9,775 nt of DNA from Planctomycetaceae bacterium (GTDB taxonomy: Bacteria > Planctomycetota > Planctomycetia > Pirellulales > Pirellulaceae): assembly GCA_024642765.1 (NCBI GenBank), contig JAHEAM010000117.1, positions 1-9,775 of the forward strand, written 5' to 3'. Position numbers and translations under genes: made by a program. Within the stretch, counting starts at the first letter, position 1, and the number at the start of each line of letters is the position of its first letter. This document shows, one piece after another, positions 1 to 6,316 of this stretch. The notes under the pieces are model-generated. The model did no database searches, was not told the origin of the DNA, and was given only the letters and a program-made list of their open reading frames with translations.

Positions 1-2
1 TC

Positions 3-794
3 ATGCACCAGTACCATCAATTGTTGCGGCACATCTTGGATCACGGCGTTCAAAAATCGGATCGAACGGGAACGGGCACACTCAGTGTGTTTGGATACCA
101 AATGCGATTCGATTTGAACGATGGTTTTCCCTGCGTCACGACCAAAAAACTTCATTTACGCTCCATTATTCACGAATTGCTTTGGTTCTTGAAAGGCGAA
201 ACGAATATCCGATACCTGAAGGAAAATGGTGTTTCGATTTGGGACGAATGGGCCGATGCCGATGGCGAGTTGGGACCGGTATACGGCTCGCAATGGCGAA
301 GTTGGCAAGGCGCGAATGGAGTGATCGTCGACCAGATCACCGAGTTGATGCAGCAGATCCAATCGAACCCTGACTCGCGGCGGTTGATCGTTTCGGCCTG
401 GAATGTTGCCGACGTGCCTAAAATGAAACTTCCGCCCTGCCATTTATTATTTCAATTCTATATCGCAAACAATCGTATGAGTTGTCAGCTTTATCAACGC
501 AGCGCCGACGTCTTTCTGGGTGTGCCGTTCAATATTGCTTCCTATGCGCTCCTGACCATGATGATTGCCGACGTGGCAGGATTGCAGTTGGGTGAGTTTG
601 TGCATACTTTGGGCGATGCACATTTGTATTCGAATCACTTGAAACAAACACGCGAACAATTGAGTCGTGAACCACGGCAGTTGCCAACAATGAATTTGCA
701 GCATCGAGATTCCATTTTTGATTTCGTCTACGATGACTTTTCGCTCGTTGGCTATGAGCCACATGCGGCAATCAAAGCTCCAGTAGCGGTTTGA
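3..794 (+). CDS. thyA: Thymidylate synthase (ThyA)
   Basis: Makes dTMP from dUMP using 5,10-methylenetetrahydrofolate as both methyl donor and reductant, releasing dihydrofolate; cytosolic homodimer. The 263 residues match the E. coli-type short form (264) almost end to end. Visible key residues, in numbering that coincides with E. coli: R21 (phosphate), R126-R127 (phosphate contacts from the partner subunit), nucleophile C146 in PPCH, the QRS segment 165-167, D169, N177, and H207/Y209 in the HLYSNH segment; the C-terminus ends in KAPVAV, like the canonical KAPVAI. The ATG at 3 gives the standard N-terminus (MHQYHQLL), so the gene appears complete although only two upstream bases are present and its promoter lies outside. 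folA follows after 12 bases, in the same frame, suggesting co-transcription. Position 168 is Ala where E. coli has Cys, which is not catalytic. Identification is secure. Confidence 0.98.
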   Translation: MHQYHQLLRHILDHGVQKSDRTGTGTLSVFGYQMRFDLNDGFPCVTTKKLHLRSIIHELLWFLKGETNIRYLKENGVSIWDEWADADGELGPVYGSQWRSWQGANGVIVDQITELMQQIQSNPDSRRLIVSAWNVADVPKMKLPPCHLLFQFYIANNRMSCQLYQRSADVFLGVPFNIASYALLTMMIADVAGLQLGEFVHTLGDAHLYSNHLKQTREQLSREPRQLPTMNLQHRDSIFDFVYDDFSLVGYEPHAAIKAPVAV

Positions 795-806
795 CGGATT
801 TGAACT

Positions 807-1337
807 TTGTTTTTGAAAGCGAATCAATTGCTTGAACCAAATTCAAAATTGGCTTTGATCGTTGCTGTTAGCGACAACGGAATCATCGGACGTGAGAACA
901 CGTTGCCATGGCGAATTTCTGCGGACCTACAACGCTTCAAGAAGTTGACGATGGGACATGCCATCATAATGGGCCGCAAAACGTTCGATAGCATCGGACG
1001 GCTTTTGCCAGGGAGAAAAACAATCATCCTAACTCGCGACCAGGAATTTGCATTGCCGGGTGCTACGCTGGCTTATGATTGGTCAGACGTTTGGACGAAT
1101 TGTGCGGCGGATGCCCAACCGTTTGTGGTTGGCGGTGCCACCATTTACGAACAATCGATCGCCTGGTGTCAAACTCTGTATTTGACGCGAGTGCATACAG
1201 AGATTGCGGGCGACGCAAGCTTTCGATGGGACGAAAATCAATGGATCCTCGCCGAATCAGCGACTCACCAACGTGACGCGCGGAATGAATTTGATTACAC
1301 TTTTGAGACATATGACCGTATCCAGAAAAACCAATAG
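807..1337 (+). CDS. folA: Dihydrofolate reductase (FolA), TTG start
   Basis: Reduces dihydrofolate to tetrahydrofolate with NADPH, regenerating the cofactor oxidised by the ThyA encoded just upstream; target of trimethoprim and methotrexate in this family. From the TTG at 807 the protein has 176 residues. Family marks: LIVAVSDNGIIG (17-28, first strand), LPWRISADLQRFK (33-45) with W36 and the acidic D40 (E. coli W22 and D27), the NADPH-binding segment IIMGRKTFDSIGRLLPGRK (53-71), the VVGGATIYE segment (107-115) with the paired glycines, and YLTRVH (125-130). No in-frame ATG or GTG exists between the stop at 801-803 and the conserved core, so initiation must use TTG: 807, 813, 828 or 849 are all possible. 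TTG 849 would begin right at the first conserved strand (about 162 residues, close to E. coli's 159). None has a convincing ribosome binding site. Function is secure, start uncertain. Confidence 0.95.
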   Translation: MFLKANQLLEPNSKLALIVAVSDNGIIGRENTLPWRISADLQRFKKLTMGHAIIMGRKTFDSIGRLLPGRKTIILTRDQEFALPGATLAYDWSDVWTNCAADAQPFVVGGATIYEQSIAWCQTLYLTRVHTEIAGDASFRWDENQWILAESATHQRDARNEFDYTFETYDRIQKNQ

Positions 1338-1340
1338 GGA
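1336..1340 (+). promoter_or_regulatory. Shine-Dalgarno site for the aldehyde dehydrogenase gene
   Basis: AGGGA lies six bases before the GTG at 1347 and overlaps the folA stop codon (TAG 1335-1337). The overlap supports the GTG as the true start and suggests that ribosomes finishing folA help initiate the next gene. It is one of the few convincing Shine-Dalgarno sites in the window. Confidence 0.6.
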
Positions 1341-1346
1341 ACAATC

Positions 1347-2912
1347 GTGCATCCAGTTTTGATCAATGGCCAGTGGATTTCAGCAAAGTCATCGGGGGCG
1401 TTCACCGCGACGAATCCTCAAACGGGAGAGACCCTGCCGGGTGAATATCCGATTAGCAATTGGGACGATTGCGATCGAGCCTTGACCGCCGCGACCGCTG
1501 CCTATCAAGAAATGCTAAAAATCGGCCGCGAGCCGGTCGCCAAATTCTTGGGCTTGTATGCCGACAAGATAGAAGGTCAGAAGCAAGAACTAGCGGCTAT
1601 GGCGAATTTGGAAACGGGATTGCCAGTGGCTCCTCGTTTGCACGACGTCGAATTACCGCGAACGATTGGACAACTTCGCCAAGCGTCGGCGGCCGCAAGC
1701 TCACAAAGTTGGACATTGCCAACGATCGACACGGCCAATAACATTCGTTCGCTGCACGCATCGATCGGTCCTGTATTTTCAATTGGCCCCAACAATTTCC
1801 CTTTCGCCTACAACGGTGTGGCGGGCGGCGATTTTGCAGCGGCAATTGCGGCCGGCAACCCCGTGATTGCCAAGGCCCATCCGGCGCATCCCTCGACGAG
1901 CCGAATGTTGGCAGAACTTGCGCATGCCGCAGCCGGAGAGGTGGGCTTGCCAACCGGTGCAGTTCAAATGGTTTATCGGACAAGTCATGAAGATGGACTT
2001 CGCATGATCGCTGACCCAAGAATCATGGCGACGGGTTTCACTGGCAGCCGCCACGCGGGTCTTGCGATCAAGCGGGCAAGTGATGAAGCCGGCAAGCCAG
2101 CGTATTTGGAAATGAGCAGTGTGAATCCTGTCGTGATCTTGCCAGGTGCCATTGCCGAACGATCTACCGATATCGTTGGTGAGTTTTGCACGAGTTGCCT
2201 GATGGCTGCTGGACAGTTTTGCACGAATCCCGGATTCGTTGTTCTGATTGCTGGTGAAACGACGGAAGCGTTTGTGAAAGCCGTTGCTCAGAAATTCTCG
2301 GATTCGCCGTCAGGAACTTTGTTGACGTCAGGCGTACGAGCGGCGCTTGGTCAGTCCGTCAAAACGTTGATCGATTCGGGCGCCGTTTTGGTGGCCGGTG
2401 GCTCAGCAGATCAGGGACCGCGAGTAGCATTCGAAAACACAGTGTTACGTGTTTCAGGCTCAAAATTTTTAAAGTCCGCCGAGACGTATCAAACCGAAAT
2501 GTTCGGCGCGGCATCGTTGTTTGTGGTTGCTAAGGACCTTGAGGAAGTGACCCAAATCATGACGCATTTAGAAGGTAACTTGACCGGTACGATTTATCTT
2601 GCAAAAGATGGCTCAGATGATGCAGCCTATACCAAAGTCGCGACAAAGCTTCGGCAGAAAGTCGGACGTTTGCTGAACAACAAGATGCCGACTGGCGTCG
2701 CAGTTTCAGCGGCGATGAACCATGGTGGACCGTTTCCAGCAACAGGCCACGCCGGTTTTACAGCCGTTGGCTTTCCCGCGACGATCCGCCGTTTCTCGAT
2801 GCTGCAAAGTTTTGATGGTGTCCGTGAGGACTTGTTGCCTGATGCGTTGCGCGACCAAAACCCAGACGGCCAGCTATGGCGTTTCATCGATGGAAATTGG
2901 ACTCAAAAGTAA
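1347..2912 (+). CDS. NADP-type aldehyde dehydrogenase, alpha-ketoglutarate semialdehyde dehydrogenase-like
   Basis: Oxidises an aldehyde to a carboxylate with NAD(P)+. The closest subfamily I recognise is the group of about 520 residues containing 2,5-dioxovalerate (alpha-ketoglutarate semialdehyde) dehydrogenases and Vibrio-type fatty aldehyde dehydrogenase; the former ends pentose, sugar-acid and hydroxyproline degradation by making 2-oxoglutarate. At 521 residues it is full length. Seen in order: the LINGQWI opening (5-11), the oxyanion Asn in GPNNFPF (N150), cofactor Lys in NPVIAKAHP (K176), FTGSRHAG (231-238) after the dinucleotide fold, general base E255 in the subfamily-like EMSSVNP, nucleophile C292 in GQFCTNP, and EMFG (384-387). 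The start is GTG 1347, supported by a ribosome binding site. It sits 9 bases after folA, so it is likely the third gene of that operon, though no shared pathway is evident. Family assignment is firm; the exact substrate is inferred, and no sugar-acid dehydratase is nearby to confirm it. Confidence 0.9.
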   Translation: MHPVLINGQWISAKSSGAFTATNPQTGETLPGEYPISNWDDCDRALTAATAAYQEMLKIGREPVAKFLGLYADKIEGQKQELAAMANLETGLPVAPRLHDVELPRTIGQLRQASAAASSQSWTLPTIDTANNIRSLHASIGPVFSIGPNNFPFAYNGVAGGDFAAAIAAGNPVIAKAHPAHPSTSRMLAELAHAAAGEVGLPTGAVQMVYRTSHEDGLRMIADPRIMATGFTGSRHAGLAIKRASDEAGKPAYLEMSSVNPVVILPGAIAERSTDIVGEFCTSCLMAAGQFCTNPGFVVLIAGETTEAFVKAVAQKFSDSPSGTLLTSGVRAALGQSVKTLIDSGAVLVAGGSADQGPRVAFENTVLRVSGSKFLKSAETYQTEMFGAASLFVVAKDLEEVTQIMTHLEGNLTGTIYLAKDGSDDAAYTKVATKLRQKVGRLLNNKMPTGVAVSAAMNHGGPFPATGHAGFTAVGFPATIRRFSMLQSFDGVREDLLPDALRDQNPDGQLWRFIDGNWTQK

Positions 2913-2985
2913 ATCGTCCCGCTACGCGAATCGTAAGATATGTCCGGCAATAACTTCCCGAATTAGTTCCTGTAGTAACCAGCCG

Positions 2986-3049
2986 GGAGGTCGAGGCTCC
3001 TGCCGAGACATGTGCGTTTGTTTTCGTTTCGTCTGGAGTCACGACCTCC
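2986..3049. repeat. Long imperfect inverted repeat, REPIN-like element
   Basis: Two 15-base arms, 2986-3000 (GGAGGTCGAGGCTCC) and 3035-3049 (GGAGTCACGACCTCC), pair with 13 Watson-Crick pairs, one G-U and one mismatch. A further AGAC/GTCT pairing (3006-3009 with 3031-3034) extends the stem across a bulge. The loop contains GTTTGTTTTCGTTTC. It begins 73 bases past the dehydrogenase stop. Neither strand has a T-run directly after the stem, so it is not a standard rho-independent terminator. Two copies of one GC-rich motif facing each other is the architecture of REPIN elements; no second copy was found in this window, so dispersal in the genome is inferred. It could instead protect mRNA 3' ends or stop transcription in a rho-dependent way. 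Confidence 0.55.
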
Positions 3050-3098
3050 ACTGAAAAAACCGATGCTACTTCGGGGCAATTTCTAAGGGATTGCAACA

Positions 3099-3128
3099 CA
3101 GCGAATCGAGTTGGCAGCGAATCGAGTT
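3099..3128. repeat. Two-copy 14-base direct repeat
   Basis: CAGCGAATCGAGTT occurs at 3099-3112 and again at 3115-3128, separated by GG, giving a 16-base period. It lies in the non-coding convergent gap between the aldehyde dehydrogenase and yidD. With only two copies it may be simple replication slippage; no function can be assigned. Confidence 0.5.
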
Positions 3129-3158
3129 TAAAGCCCAATCCGTTGGAGTCAAATACGG

Positions 3159-3395
3159 CTAGGGTGGATCGCTGCCGCCTCGAGAAAACGGATTGCAACG
3201 CAGGATGCGCCAAAAGCCTTTCAGTCCACCGTAAACCGCTCCATGCTTTTTCACTGACTCGATAAAGTAAGCACTACACGTCGGCTGGAATCGGCAATTC
3301 GCGCCCAACCATGGACTGATCGCTCGCTGGTAAAAGCGCACGCCAGCAATCATCACGTTTGATGGCAGCTTTGCAATTATTCCAAAGAGTTTCAT
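3159..3395 (-). CDS. yidD: YidD, membrane protein insertion efficiency factor
   Basis: Small membrane-associated protein that aids insertion of inner-membrane proteins by the YidC/Sec route. All 78 residues fit the family's usual 70-85. Seen: the amphipathic front segment with YQRAISPWLG (22-31), the invariant block CRFQPTCSAY (34-43), GLKGFWRILRCNPF (57-70) and the closing GGSDPP. The conserved cysteines C34, C40 and C67 are all present. The ATG at 3395 gives a family-like N-terminus but has no ribosome binding site. In most bacteria yidD lies between rnpA and yidC; here none of rpmH, rnpA or yidC is adjacent and the gene stands alone. It is transcribed divergently from the membrane-protein gene to its right, whose start is 117 bases away, and convergently with the dehydrogenase operon. 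Identification is strong despite the small size. Confidence 0.93.
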   Translation of the reverse strand: MKLFGIIAKLPSNVMIAGVRFYQRAISPWLGANCRFQPTCSAYFIESVKKHGAVYGGLKGFWRILRCNPFSRGGSDPP

Positions 3396-3512
3396 TAAAC
3401 GTTATAAAGAAAACTAGGCCAAGTCGTTTTGCACATGATTGAGACCGTGGAACCGCCAACAACAGTGGCTTTCCGCATTCAATCTACAACATTCTACGAT
3501 GAGAGTCAGACC
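3396..3512. promoter_or_regulatory. Divergent promoter region between yidD and the membrane-protein gene
   Basis: This 117-base divergent gap should hold both promoters. On the minus strand TTATAAC, a few bases before the yidD ATG, resembles a -10 box but sits very close to the start. I see no convincing -35/-10 pair on the plus strand. If the membrane-protein gene starts at 3435 instead of 3513, the gap shrinks to 39 bases. Confidence 0.35.
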
Positions 3513-4256
3513 ATGAATAACGAAAAAAACAAATTCGAAGAGACCAGGCAGGCTTGGCGAATCGCCTTGGGCCTTGTGTTGGGACTTGCGGGTGTTGGCG
3601 TGTTTCAATTCATCATGGTCGTTCCTGTTTGTATCTCACGTTTCCCGAAAAACGAAGAATTCTCAACTTTTTTCTTGAGTGAGTTGGGCCGCAGTACCTT
3701 TGCAACTGGGTGGCTGTTTAACGGATCACTGATTTTCTTGGGACTGTCGATTATTCCAGCATTTGCTTCGCTGTTAGTTATAGACTCGCGTCAGTCGATC
3801 AGCATGCGAATTGCGATTTGTTTTGGGATTTCATCCGCTGTGGGAGTTGTGTTCCTCGGGTTGTCACCGGTGGATCGCCATTTCATTGGGCATATGTTCG
3901 CGATGGCATTGTGGGTGTTTCCCATGATGTATACGATTGTGCCATTTTTCTTTTCGGCATCGCGGCATCCTCAGGTCAGCTTCTGGTTCGTGGGCGCCAG
4001 CTTGATGATGTTCGTCATCATGTTGACAGTCTTGATGATTCGCCAAGACAGCAATTTTCATCTCGTGCAGAAAATGATCGCAACCTGCGGGTGCGTCTGG
4101 CTGTCTTTTATTCTGTGGTACATCGGATTGGTCGGCTATCAAGCAATCGATTTTTGGCGACCGTCACGCGAAGAGATCGTTGAACGCGAATCACAATCCT
4201 ATCTGGAGACGATCGCCCCGTTAGCAGGAAGAAAAACTCCACCGTCCGGTAGTTAG
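3513..4256 (+). CDS. Six-helix integral membrane protein, DUF998-like
   Basis: From the ATG at 3513 the protein has 247 residues: a charged cytoplasmic lead (1-15), then six hydrophobic helices at about 16-38, 67-90, 97-118, 124-147, 155-176 and 185-208, and a charged tail from about 213. The LSELGRS segment (55-61) after helix 1, WLFNGSLIFLGL (67-78) and the GLSPVDRHFIGHMFA segment (116-130) resemble the DUF998 family of bacterial membrane proteins, whose function is unknown. A longer reading is open from TTG 3429 or ATG 3435 (26 extra residues from the latter), but those residues are polar and unlike the rest, while a GAGAG lies about eight bases before 3513; I therefore prefer 3513. It diverges from yidD and converges on the secreted-protein gene, whose stop is only 20 bases away. 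No partner is apparent, and the family call is tentative. Confidence 0.8.
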   Translation: MNNEKNKFEETRQAWRIALGLVLGLAGVGVFQFIMVVPVCISRFPKNEEFSTFFLSELGRSTFATGWLFNGSLIFLGLSIIPAFASLLVIDSRQSISMRIAICFGISSAVGVVFLGLSPVDRHFIGHMFAMALWVFPMMYTIVPFFFSASRHPQVSFWFVGASLMMFVIMLTVLMIRQDSNFHLVQKMIATCGCVWLSFILWYIGLVGYQAIDFWRPSREEIVERESQSYLETIAPLAGRKTPPSGS

Positions 4257-4275
4257 TTGCTCTGCTTTGAATTTC

Positions 4276-6219
4276 TTAGAAACCTGACATGAACGGAATG
4301 ATCAACTGGGTTGGCAAAACGCATGTCACGGTTGGTCCATCGTTACTTATGTTCAGGCGAATCCAGCAGAGTTCTTTCGTCTCGACATCATCGTCTTGCG
4401 GTCGGCGATTGGGTCGGCGGTAATAGCGATTGACGTCGACCGGCTGCACAAACATTTGGAACTGCCCTTCCGTACCGTGAACGGCCTCCGGCTCGAGTGC
4501 GGCAATCAATTGGCATTTCTGTTGATCGAGATTGGCCACGATCGTTTCAAGTCGTTGACTGTCCGAGCCAATCATAAACACAAAATGATTGCGGACTTGC
4601 ACGACCTGTACAGCATTCCAAGTCGGGCCAAAAATGCTCGTCATCATTGCACTTGCCTCATCGACTTCGTCTTTGGTTTTGCTGGGGTCGGGCGTGACAG
4701 CGATGGTGTGCGCCTCGAAGCCACCAACTTTGTGCGTCGATTCATTGAGTTGTAAACCAGGATTCAACGTTGTCCAAAATGATGGGTCGAATGCAGCCAC
4801 GCCTGTTTCCATGCGATAATTGATTCGATCGACGATTTCGGCGATGGCCCGTTTTTGACGATCCGTCCAGTTCATTCCGTCGCGTTTCAAATAGGTTTCG
4901 GCGCGTTTTCCGCCGAGAACAAATCGGGTTTGCGCTCGGTAACGAATACTATAATTTTCCATATCAAGGTCCGCGGCCAGCCGCTTGAATTCGGCTTCGA
5001 GTTCTTCATTAATTTGCTTTTGATCTGCAGGTTGTGTTAGTTTCGAGATGCGTCTCAGTTCGGTCATCACTATTGCTGGATCGCCAGCATCCGCAATTCC
5101 AAACAACACGACTTCTTGGTTGCTCGTGGGATGGAGTGGCCGATATATCGCAACACGACCAGCGTTCAAATCGTTCCAAGAATCTCCAATCAACTCCGTC
5201 AAGACACGAAGCATGTTGCCCCGTAAAAACCGAAAGTCGTCCGTGCTGCCTAAGCCTGAGAATGTCAATCGCGGCACAACGCGGAGAGCAGTCGAATCCG
5301 GAAAGGCATTGAGCTGCATCGACGCAGCTATCATCAAGCCATTTGGCTCTAGTCCCAAATCTGGTTGCCAATCTCGTTCGATTTTGGCGGTATTCATTAT
5401 CGAGCCAAATTTCAACTGTTTGTCAGTTTGAGCATGTGCTCTAATCTCAAAGGTACGCTGATGGTATTTGAGGCCGAGGACTCCCGTATCGATCGTTTGC
5501 ACGACCTTTTCACCTTGTTCAAGCCAGGCCTTCTCCTCAGGTGCAAGTTGCTCCAATTCCTCTAGATACAAATTATCGAGTCTAGCCCAATCGATAACAA
5601 CTCCTTCGGACCTGCCAACGGCTCGACCGAGCAATGAAACCCCCGAGTCGTTGATGATACTGTGGGTTGTGGGGTCGAGTCGCGATCCTAGGGGTTGGGC
5701 CTGAACAACCTCGTCAGCAAACCCGGGTTGCTCATCAGAGGATGACGCATCCTTTGCCGAGATCAAACGTTGCCCATTGACCTTCACTCGATCCATTCCG
5801 CCAATTAGCCTTGAAAGCGGCCCTTTTACACGACTCGGTGGAATCTTCCAGGCACCCGCAGGCCCACCGCTTAACCAACCCGGCAACCTATCGTTATCGC
5901 GAATTTGAAATTCTACCGCTGCGGGTACTCCGAAGATCTGTAAACCATAAATGATGGCGCCTTGAGAGACGTCAATGGTTGAATCGAAGGGACCTTGCAG
6001 CCTAAATGAAGCGTCTTGCCCGCCGACATCTAGGTCTTTGAAAAGACGATTTACGTCGCTATCAATAACTTCTAAGTCATTTAGGAGCAAGGTGACTGGT
6101 GATCGAACATCCCTAATCCGATCAGCAAGCTTTTCACCAGAAGCGGCATCTTGCGCAGACGCGTTCTCGACTTTAAAAAACAGAACAATCGTAACGAACA
6201 ATAGCCAAAGAGTTCTCAT
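4276..6219 (-). CDS. Large secreted protein of unknown function
   Basis: I do not recognise a family. From the ATG at 6219 the protein has 647 residues and opens with a textbook signal peptide: MR, a hydrophobic stretch (LWLLFVTIVLFF) and an ASA cleavage site after residue 22. The remainder is soluble, mixed in composition and lacks other membrane segments, so it should be periplasmic or exported. Residues near 80-140 are rich in short hydrophobic strands and glycines; 210-240 and 395-430 are charged and probably helical; the final 50 include an Arg/Tyr/Asp-rich patch (RYYRRPNRRPQDDD). An upstream in-frame ATG at 6291 would add 24 residues including four consecutive arginines and has GGGG four bases before it; I prefer 6219 because the resulting signal peptide has normal length. 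It follows the kelch-symporter gene on the same strand (97 bases away, or 25 from the longer start), so the two are probably co-transcribed and may share a role at the cell envelope. Confidence 0.85.
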   Translation of the reverse strand: MRTLWLLFVTIVLFFKVENASAQDAASGEKLADRIRDVRSPVTLLLNDLEVIDSDVNRLFKDLDVGGQDASFRLQGPFDSTIDVSQGAIIYGLQIFGVPAAVEFQIRDNDRLPGWLSGGPAGAWKIPPSRVKGPLSRLIGGMDRVKVNGQRLISAKDASSSDEQPGFADEVVQAQPLGSRLDPTTHSIINDSGVSLLGRAVGRSEGVVIDWARLDNLYLEELEQLAPEEKAWLEQGEKVVQTIDTGVLGLKYHQRTFEIRAHAQTDKQLKFGSIMNTAKIERDWQPDLGLEPNGLMIAASMQLNAFPDSTALRVVPRLTFSGLGSTDDFRFLRGNMLRVLTELIGDSWNDLNAGRVAIYRPLHPTSNQEVVLFGIADAGDPAIVMTELRRISKLTQPADQKQINEELEAEFKRLAADLDMENYSIRYRAQTRFVLGGKRAETYLKRDGMNWTDRQKRAIAEIVDRINYRMETGVAAFDPSFWTTLNPGLQLNESTHKVGGFEAHTIAVTPDPSKTKDEVDEASAMMTSIFGPTWNAVQVVQVRNHFVFMIGSDSQRLETIVANLDQQKCQLIAALEPEAVHGTEGQFQMFVQPVDVNRYYRRPNRRPQDDDVETKELCWIRLNISNDGPTVTCVLPTQLIIPFMSGF

Positions 6220-6316
6220 GATTGAATCCAATCGATTGAGTTTACGTCGTCGACGCTGAGCACGCCAAGAGCCAGTATAACCTTCTCTCATTGTACCCCA
6301 TCTTCGCGATCAAGAT

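Noticed and set aside
2986..3000. Resemblance of GGGAGGTCGAGGCT to a primate Alu segment
   Set aside because: A dozen or so bases of chance match in an otherwise bacterial context; the motif is better explained by its inverted partner at 3035-3049.
2884..3213. 109-codon open frame on the minus strand across the gap between the dehydrogenase and yidD
   Set aside because: It overlaps the ends of two solid genes, runs through the inverted repeat and the direct repeat, and its translation shows no family features.
4257..4275. Possible bidirectional terminator in the 19-base convergent gap
   Set aside because: No stem of useful length; the nearby ACCGTCCGGT palindrome (about 4241-4250) leaves a two-base loop and is coding. 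Terminators for these genes were not identified.
4396..4755. 119-codon plus-strand open frame inside the secreted-protein gene
   Set aside because: Antisense shadow of a long coherent frame with a signal peptide; no independent evidence.
6220..6291. Tat-type signal in the arginine-rich extension of the secreted protein
   Set aside because: Four arginines are present but the S/T-R-R-x-F-L-K pattern is absent and the basic stretch is far from the hydrophobic core.
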